Part shown: one piece after another, positions 34,690 to 41,318 of the stretch
How the letters are laid out: each line of letters begins with the position of its first letter
Numbering within the stretch: position 1 is the first letter of the stretch
Source: Candidatus Eisenbacteria bacterium
GTDB lineage: Bacteria > Eisenbacteria > RBG-16-71-46
Direction of reading: 5' to 3'
Length of the DNA stretch: 41,318 nt
Assembly: GCA_013140805.1 (NCBI GenBank)
Contig: JABFRW010000020.1
Location: 1 to 41,318 of the forward strand
The notes under the pieces: generated by a model
Told to the model about the DNA's origin: nothing
The model's database searches: none
The model's input: only the letters and a program-made list of their open reading frames with translations
Position numbers and translations under genes: made by a program

Positions 34690-34725
34690 ATGCGAAAGCA
34701 TACGAATGATTCGAAGTCGAGTCAC
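34690..34725 (-). promoter_or_regulatory. vapBC promoter with operator-like repeat
   Basis: On the minus strand, GTGACT (34725-34720), a 17-bp spacer and TATGCT (34702-34697) are followed after 7 nt by the ATG. TATGC-TTTC-GCATA forms an inverted repeat covering the -10 and the region up to the start codon, a natural site for the ribbon-helix-helix antitoxin to repress. Confidence 0.45.
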
Positions 34726-34742
34726 GGACAATTTCGCGAGCC

Positions 34743-34771
34743 TTGCCGCGGATCGTCCGTTCCGGCACAAT
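34743..34771 (+). promoter_or_regulatory. Promoter of ahcY
   Basis: TTGCCG (34743-34748), a 17-bp spacer and CACAAT (34766-34771), giving a leader of about 60 nt before ATG 34840. It is divergent from, and close to, the vapBC promoter. Confidence 0.45.
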
Positions 34772-34839
34772 CGCCCGCGTTCGTCACCGTCGATCCCAGC
34801 CTTCGATCGATCGCATCACTTCTCCGGAAAGGAAACGGC

Positions 34840-36150
34840 ATGGTTCGCAAGTCTTCGAAGCGCAAAGCGATGGTCACCTCCAGCTCCTCGGAAGTCGGAG
34901 GTCACGTCAAGGATCCGAGTCTCGCTCGCGAGGGCCGCCTGCGCATCGAATGGGCCGATCGGCACATGCCGGTGCTGCGTGCGATCCGTGCGCGCTTCGC
35001 GAAAGAGCGCCCGCTGCGCGGCATGCGCATCGCCGCGTGCCTTCACGTCACGACCGAGACCGCGAATCTGGCGCGAACGCTGCAGGCCGGCGGCGCCGAG
35101 GTGCTGCTGTGCGGCTCGAATCCGCTGAGCACCCAGGACGACGTGGCCGCGGCACTGGTGTCGCACTACGGGATCGCCACGTACGCGATCAAGGGCGAGG
35201 ATCACAAGACCTATTACTCGCACATCGTCTCGTGCATCGAAGCCCGCCCGCACATCACCATGGACGACGGCTGCGACCTCGTGACGGTGCTCCACACCAA
35301 GAAGCAGAGCTTCCTGCGCGACATCATCGCGGGCACCGAGGAGACTTCGACCGGAGTCACCCGCCTGCGCGCCATGGCTCGCAGCAAGGTTCTCAAGTAC
35401 CCGGTGATCGCGATCAACGACGCCGACACCAAGCACCTGTTCGACAACCGCTACGGCACCGGCCAGAGCACCATGGACGGCATCCTGCGCTGCACGAACA
35501 TGCTGGTGGCCGGCTCGACGGTGGTGATCGCCGGCTACGGCTGGTGCGGTCGCGGCCTGGCTTCGCGCGCCAAGGGCATGGGCGCCACGGTGCTCGTTAC
35601 CGAGATCGACCCGTTGCGCGCGCTCGAAGCGGCGATGGACGGCTACGAGGTGAGCTCGATGGAGCAGGCGGCCCGGCGTGGCGATCTGTTCATCACGGTG
35701 ACCGGTAACAAGTCGGTGCTGCGTCGCGAGCATTTCGCCGCCATGAAGGACGGCGCAATCGTCGCGAACAGCGGGCACTTCAACGTCGAGATCGACATCC
35801 CCGCGCTCGAGCGCATGTCGTCCTCGCGCAAGACCGTGCGTCCGTTCGTCGAGGAGTTCCGCGTCAAGGGCGGTGGCCGCGTCTACCTGCTGGGCGAAGG
35901 ACGGCTCATCAACCTGGCCGCAGCCGAAGGCCATCCGGCGATGGTGATGGACATGTCGTTCGCGAATCAGGCGATGTCGGTCGAGTATCTGCGCAAGAAA
36001 TATCGCTCGCTCAAGAAGCAGGTCTACGGGGTGCCCGAGAACATCGACAAGGAAGTCTCACGCCTGAAGCTCAAGAGCATGCGCATCGACATCGACTCGC
36101 CGACGGCCGAGCAGCTCAAGTACATGGCGACCTGGAACGAGGGCACGTAG
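34840..36150 (+). CDS. ahcY: S-adenosylhomocysteine hydrolase, short type
   Basis: ATG 34840 follows GGAAAGGAAA; 436 residues. It splits S-adenosylhomocysteine to homocysteine and adenosine with bound NAD. DPSLAREGRLRIEWADRHMP and GMRIAACLHVTTETANLART are N-terminal signatures, and GYGWCGRGLASRAKGMGATV is the NAD-binding fold. The end KYMATWNEGT lacks the K..YRY tail, and the insert seen in long-type enzymes is missing, so it belongs with the archaeal/Thermotoga-like short group. It completes the SAM cycle with MetK. Monocistronic, with its own promoter and terminator. Confidence 0.93.
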   Translation: MVRKSSKRKAMVTSSSSEVGGHVKDPSLAREGRLRIEWADRHMPVLRAIRARFAKERPLRGMRIAACLHVTTETANLARTLQAGGAEVLLCGSNPLSTQDDVAAALVSHYGIATYAIKGEDHKTYYSHIVSCIEARPHITMDDGCDLVTVLHTKKQSFLRDIIAGTEETSTGVTRLRAMARSKVLKYPVIAINDADTKHLFDNRYGTGQSTMDGILRCTNMLVAGSTVVIAGYGWCGRGLASRAKGMGATVLVTEIDPLRALEAAMDGYEVSSMEQAARRGDLFITVTGNKSVLRREHFAAMKDGAIVANSGHFNVEIDIPALERMSSSRKTVRPFVEEFRVKGGGRVYLLGEGRLINLAAAEGHPAMVMDMSFANQAMSVEYLRKKYRSLKKQVYGVPENIDKEVSRLKLKSMRIDIDSPTAEQLKYMATWNEGT

Positions 36151-36177
36151 CACGCCCGCTTCCCGAATCGCAACGCG

Positions 36178-36210
36178 ACGCCCCGGCTCCTCACCGAGTC
36201 GGGGCGTTTG
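36178..36210 (+). terminator. Rho-independent terminator after ahcY
   Basis: ACGCCCCG (36178-36185) pairs with CGGGGCGT (36200-36207), with an inner CTC/GAG pairing in the loop, followed by TTTG. It lies close to the end of the convergent DinB gene (stop at 36221) and may serve both strands. Confidence 0.65.
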
Positions 36211-36220
36211 TGCGTCGGCA

Positions 36221-36790
36221 TCACCCGCGCGACCCGAGCTTCGTTCGAGCGTGAATGAGCAGAAGGATCTGGCCGTAGTGACCGGCGAAGTGCTCGACCA
36301 TGTGGTGCAGCACCCACTCGACGGTGAATTCCCGTCGTCCGCCGTCCGACCGCGGCCGCACGACCTCGCGTGACAGCTCGGAGTCTTCGAATCGGGACGT
36401 GACCCGCAGTGTATTCGCGCGCGCCCGCGCCATCAGATCGTCGAAGAACTCGATCGACCGTCCGTCGAGGGCGGCGGGAGGGGTCGCGCCGGCGGCCAGC
36501 GGCATGCCTTCCTCTTCGAGACCGAGTCCCAGCACCGCCTGAAGATCGCTGGTCGGCAGGCCCTCGAGGCCGACCGCCGTCAGATGGACTTCCGCGACTG
36601 CGAGGTGCGTGAGGAGCATGCCGATGGTGTTCATTCCGGGCGCGAGCTGCCAGCTCAGTGCCTCGGGCGTGAGCCCCCGCGTATCCGCGCGCAGTCGCTC
36701 CGAGAGGTCGTCGAGCTGGGCGACGAAACGCGCCACCGCTGCGGATCGATGCCCCGCCGGAACGACGAGTGCGCTGCGCACGATGTTCAA
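36221..36790 (-). CDS. DinB-family four-helix protein (second of a tandem pair)
   Basis: Probable TTG start at 36790, overlapping the preceding stop as TTGA; a GTG at 36781 is the alternative. About 189 residues. NTIGMLLTHLAVAEVHLTAV and VLHHMVEHFAGHYGQIL carry the His residues of the DinB/YfiT-like metal site. Such proteins include thiol S-transferases, but most have no known role. It is paralogous to the gene immediately upstream: both share NTIGMLL-HLAV, LQAVLG/SVLG-type linkers and EHFAGHYGQIL. Confidence 0.8.
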   Translation of the reverse strand: MNIVRSALVVPAGHRSAAVARFVAQLDDLSERLRADTRGLTPEALSWQLAPGMNTIGMLLTHLAVAEVHLTAVGLEGLPTSDLQAVLGLGLEEEGMPLAAGATPPAALDGRSIEFFDDLMARARANTLRVTSRFEDSELSREVVRPRSDGGRREFTVEWVLHHMVEHFAGHYGQILLLIHARTKLGSRG

Positions 36791-37362
36791 CGCGCCGCGT
36801 CCCCCGCCACGTCCCGGTACCGATGGCGGATGAGCAGAATCTGTCCGTAGTGTCCCGCAAAGTGCTCGAGGAGGTGGAACAGAACCCAGCGAAGGTTGAA
36901 TTCGCGCGTGCCGCCCGTACGCCGTTTCTGGATGCGGATCGATCCGAGTTCGGCATCGGTGAGCGGCAGGAGATGAACCGCGGCGTAGCGTCGCGCGGCT
37001 TCGAGCTTGTCGCGGTACCAGGCGAGATCGCGGTCCGCCAGGCCCGCCGGTGGCTCCGCATCGGCCGGGAGCGGCAGGCCGTCGTCGTCGATGCCCATGC
37101 CGAGCACCGAATCCGTATCGGGTTCCGGCAGGCCGATCACCCCGACTTGCGTCCAGAACACCTCGACCACCGCGAGATGCGCGAGCAGCATGCCGATCGT
37201 ATTGTGCCCGCGACTCGGCTGCCATTGAAGTTCGGCGGGCGTGATGGCGCCGAGATCGTCCCACAGGTAGCGCGTGAGTTCCTCGAGCTGGGCGATCGTG
37301 AGCGCGCCGAATCCGGTCTGGCCGGGCGGCAGCTCGAGCAGCAGTCGTTCGTTCGTCGACAT
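36787..37362 (-). CDS. DinB-family four-helix protein (first of a tandem pair)
   Basis: ATG 37362 with CGGAGG just upstream on the minus strand; 191 residues. It begins MSTNERLLLELPPGQTGFGA and has NTIGMLLAHLAVVEVFWTQV and VLFHLLEHFAGHYGQILLIR, giving the three-His pattern of the DinB superfamily. It is translationally coupled to its paralogue. Possibly a metal-dependent transferase using a low-molecular-weight thiol; substrate unknown. Divergent from the GH1 gene. Confidence 0.82.
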   Translation of the reverse strand: MSTNERLLLELPPGQTGFGALTIAQLEELTRYLWDDLGAITPAELQWQPSRGHNTIGMLLAHLAVVEVFWTQVGVIGLPEPDTDSVLGMGIDDDGLPLPADAEPPAGLADRDLAWYRDKLEAARRYAAVHLLPLTDAELGSIRIQKRRTGGTREFNLRWVLFHLLEHFAGHYGQILLIRHRYRDVAGDAAR

Positions 37363-37443
37363 GCGTCCTCCGGGGGAGCGTTCGCGACCGGGTGAGCGAT
37401 CGAGAACGCCATGAGAACGGACCTCGCGCGGGCGGTCAAGCGA

Positions 37444-37473
37444 TTCACGATCGAGTCGCCGACATGATTGAAT
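37444..37473 (+). promoter_or_regulatory. Possible promoter of the GH1 gene
   Basis: TTCACG (37444-37449), an 18-bp spacer and TTGAAT (37468-37473), about 46 nt before ATG 37520. Weak but the only candidate in the divergent 157-nt gap. Confidence 0.3.
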
Positions 37474-37519
37474 GCGCGGCGCCGCTCCCGATCGATCCGC
37501 CGATTGCCCGAGGACTCGA

Positions 37520-38809
37520 ATGACGCCCGTCACGCGCCAGCCCGCCGATGCGTTTCGCTTTCCGGACGGCTTCCTGTGGGGCGCGGCGACCTCGGCGCAT
37601 CAGGTCGAAGGCAACAACACGCTCAACGACTGGTGGGCCTGGGAACAGCAGGGTCGGGTGCCGGTCGCCTCGGGACTGGCGTGCGATCACTATCGACGCT
37701 TCCGCGAGGACTTCGATCTTGCGCGCGACCTCGGCCACAACGCGCACCGGCTGTCGCTCGAATGGAGCCGAATCGAGCCCGAGGAAGGGCGCTTCGACGA
37801 CGCGGCGCTCACGCACTATCGCGAAGTGCTCGAGGCGTTGCGCGCGCGTCGAATCGAACCGCTGGTCACGCTCCAGCACTTCACGATTCCCCGCTGGCTG
37901 GCAGAGCAGGGAGGGTGGGAGAACGAAGCTACCGAGCGGCTCTACGTTCGCTACGTGCGGCGGGTGGTCGACGCGTACGGCGATCTGGTTCGCTGGTGGA
38001 TCACCTTCAACGAGCCGGTGGTGCAGGTCTTCAAGGGCTGGATCGTGGGGCAGTGGCCGCCGGGGCGCACCGGAGACTACCCGCGTGCGCTGCAGGTGGT
38101 GCGCCGGCTGCTGCGTTCGCACGTGCTCGCCTACCACGAAATCCACACCCGGCGTCCCGATGCCATGGTGAGCGTCGCGAAGCACTGCCTGGCGCTGCGA
38201 CCGAACAATCCGCGCAATCCGTTCGACTGGCTGTCGACGCGCGGGCGCGGCTACCTGTTCAATGAACTGTTCCTCGACTCGCTGCACACCGGCCGGCTCG
38301 CGCTGCCGGGCCAGTTCTTCGAACACCTGCCGATGGGCCGCACGCTCGACTTCATTGGAGCGAACTACTACACGCGCGATTTCGTGCGCAACACCGGCTT
38401 CGGACTTCCGGGCCTGGTCGGCACCTCGGCGACGCTCGACAACCCGCGCCACGTCGGCAAGCGCAACGACCTCGGCTGGGAGATCTATCCCGAGGGGCTG
38501 GGGCACTTCCTCCGCACCTTCCGGCGCTACCAGGTGCCGATCGTCATCACCGAGAACGGCATTCCGACTTCCGACGAGGACGATCGCTGGAGCTTCATCT
38601 TCCTGCACCTGTGGCAGGTGATGCGCGCGATGGAGGCAGGCGTGCCGGTCGCCGGTTATCTCTACTGGTCGCTGCTCGACAACTTCGAGTGGGCCGACGG
38701 TTACGACGCGAAGTTCGGACTGGTCGGCGTCAACTTCGCGACCCAGCAGCGCATCGTGAGGCCGAGCGCCCGGTGGCTGGCGGAAGTCACTGCGCGCAGC
38801 TCGCTGTAG
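37520..38809 (+). CDS. Glycoside hydrolase family 1 beta-glycosidase
   Basis: ATG 37520 follows GAGGA by 5 nt; 429 residues, no signal peptide, so cytoplasmic. FRFPDGFLWGAATSAHQVEG is the GH1 N-terminal signature. The acid/base Glu165 lies in TFNEP and the nucleophile Glu345 in ITENG, so both catalytic residues of the retaining mechanism are present. YLYWSLLDNFEWADGYDAKFG is the sugar-binding C-terminal segment. Likely cleaves beta-glucosides or beta-galactosides; it has no 6-phospho-binding signature I can identify. It may supply glucose from oligosaccharides. Confidence 0.93.
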   Translation: MTPVTRQPADAFRFPDGFLWGAATSAHQVEGNNTLNDWWAWEQQGRVPVASGLACDHYRRFREDFDLARDLGHNAHRLSLEWSRIEPEEGRFDDAALTHYREVLEALRARRIEPLVTLQHFTIPRWLAEQGGWENEATERLYVRYVRRVVDAYGDLVRWWITFNEPVVQVFKGWIVGQWPPGRTGDYPRALQVVRRLLRSHVLAYHEIHTRRPDAMVSVAKHCLALRPNNPRNPFDWLSTRGRGYLFNELFLDSLHTGRLALPGQFFEHLPMGRTLDFIGANYYTRDFVRNTGFGLPGLVGTSATLDNPRHVGKRNDLGWEIYPEGLGHFLRTFRRYQVPIVITENGIPTSDEDDRWSFIFLHLWQVMRAMEAGVPVAGYLYWSLLDNFEWADGYDAKFGLVGVNFATQQRIVRPSARWLAEVTARSSL

Positions 38810-38826
38810 TCAACGGACGAAAACAC

Positions 38827-38860
38827 GCGACCCCCGGGGCGAGGCCTCCGGGGGTCGCGG
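38827..38860. terminator. Strong bidirectional terminator between GH1 gene and hppA
   Basis: CGCGACCCCCGG (38827-38838) pairs perfectly with CCGGGGGTCGCG (38849-38860), a 12-bp stem with a short loop. On the minus strand it is followed by TGTTTTCG, so it best serves hppA. On the plus strand it lies 18 nt after the GH1 stop. Confidence 0.7.
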
Positions 38861-38881
38861 AACCGTGCGTCGAGCGCGCCG

Positions 38882-41287
<2,406 letters not shown>

Positions 41288-41318
41288 CACAGGCTCCTCG
41301 GTAATTGGCTCCCGGCGC

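Noticed and set aside
34690-34839. Upstream start of ahcY
   Set aside because: The extra residues cover the promoters of ahcY and vapBC and are not like the family; ATG 34840 has a good ribosome site.

Overview
The window is GC-rich chromosomal DNA from a Gram-negative bacterium. The LPS genes (kdsA, kdsB, kdsC, kdsD, lptC, lptB), the M16 peptidase pair, the HprK/HPr/EI phosphotransferase set and secreted beta-propeller proteins with FlgD-like C-terminal domains together suggest a poorly cultivated phylum such as Candidatus Eisenbacteria or a relative in the wider FCB/deltaproteobacterial neighbourhood. This assignment is inferred from gene content and protein style; no rRNA gene is present. 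Many starts are GTG, one appears to be TTG, and long runs of genes share 4-nt ATGA/GTGA stop-start overlaps.

Layout. 1-4739: two secreted beta-propeller proteins joined by an ATGA overlap; the signal peptide of the first is out of frame through a run of ten C. 4795-6644: a lipoprotein divergent from an FAD-dependent oxidoreductase, sharing a small palindromic promoter region. 6661-7463: promoter, rplU, rpmA and a clear terminator. 7532-9206: mdh and kdsB. 9207-9701: no convincing gene, but a perfect 23-bp palindrome and a second hairpin. 9702-13458: a succinate dehydrogenase operon (membrane anchor, flavoprotein, iron-sulfur protein, small zinc-ribbon protein), which resembles mycobacterial Sdh1 more than the E. 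coli type. It meets a membrane-anchored protein of unknown function tail to tail on a shared CTAG.

14846-29983 is the core: pyrG-kdsA-kdsC-kdsD, then lptC-lptB-rpoN-hpf-hprK, then a mannose-family PTS (IIA, IIB, IIC, IID), HPr, EI and a bifunctional phosphoglucose/phosphomannose isomerase, then metK. CTP from PyrG is the co-substrate of KdsB, KdsA/C/D make KDO, and LptB/LptC serve LPS export. The PTS takes phosphate from EI through HPr (His15) to the EII proteins, HprK can act on HPr Ser46, and the isomerase feeds the resulting hexose phosphates into fructose-6-phosphate. RpoN, HPF and HprK in the middle link envelope synthesis, sugar supply and growth state. LptA and RapZ, common members of such clusters, are not present here.

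30109-33886: an M16 metallopeptidase and an inactive M16 partner fused to a lipoprotein-carrier-like domain. 33912-34689: a VapBC-type toxin-antitoxin pair. 34840-36150: ahcY of the short (archaeal/Thermotoga-like) type. 36221-37362: two tandem DinB-fold proteins. 37520-38809: a GH1 beta-glycosidase. 38882-41287: a divergent, probably K+-independent membrane pyrophosphatase. No tRNA, rRNA, CRISPR array, insertion sequence or prophage was recognised.
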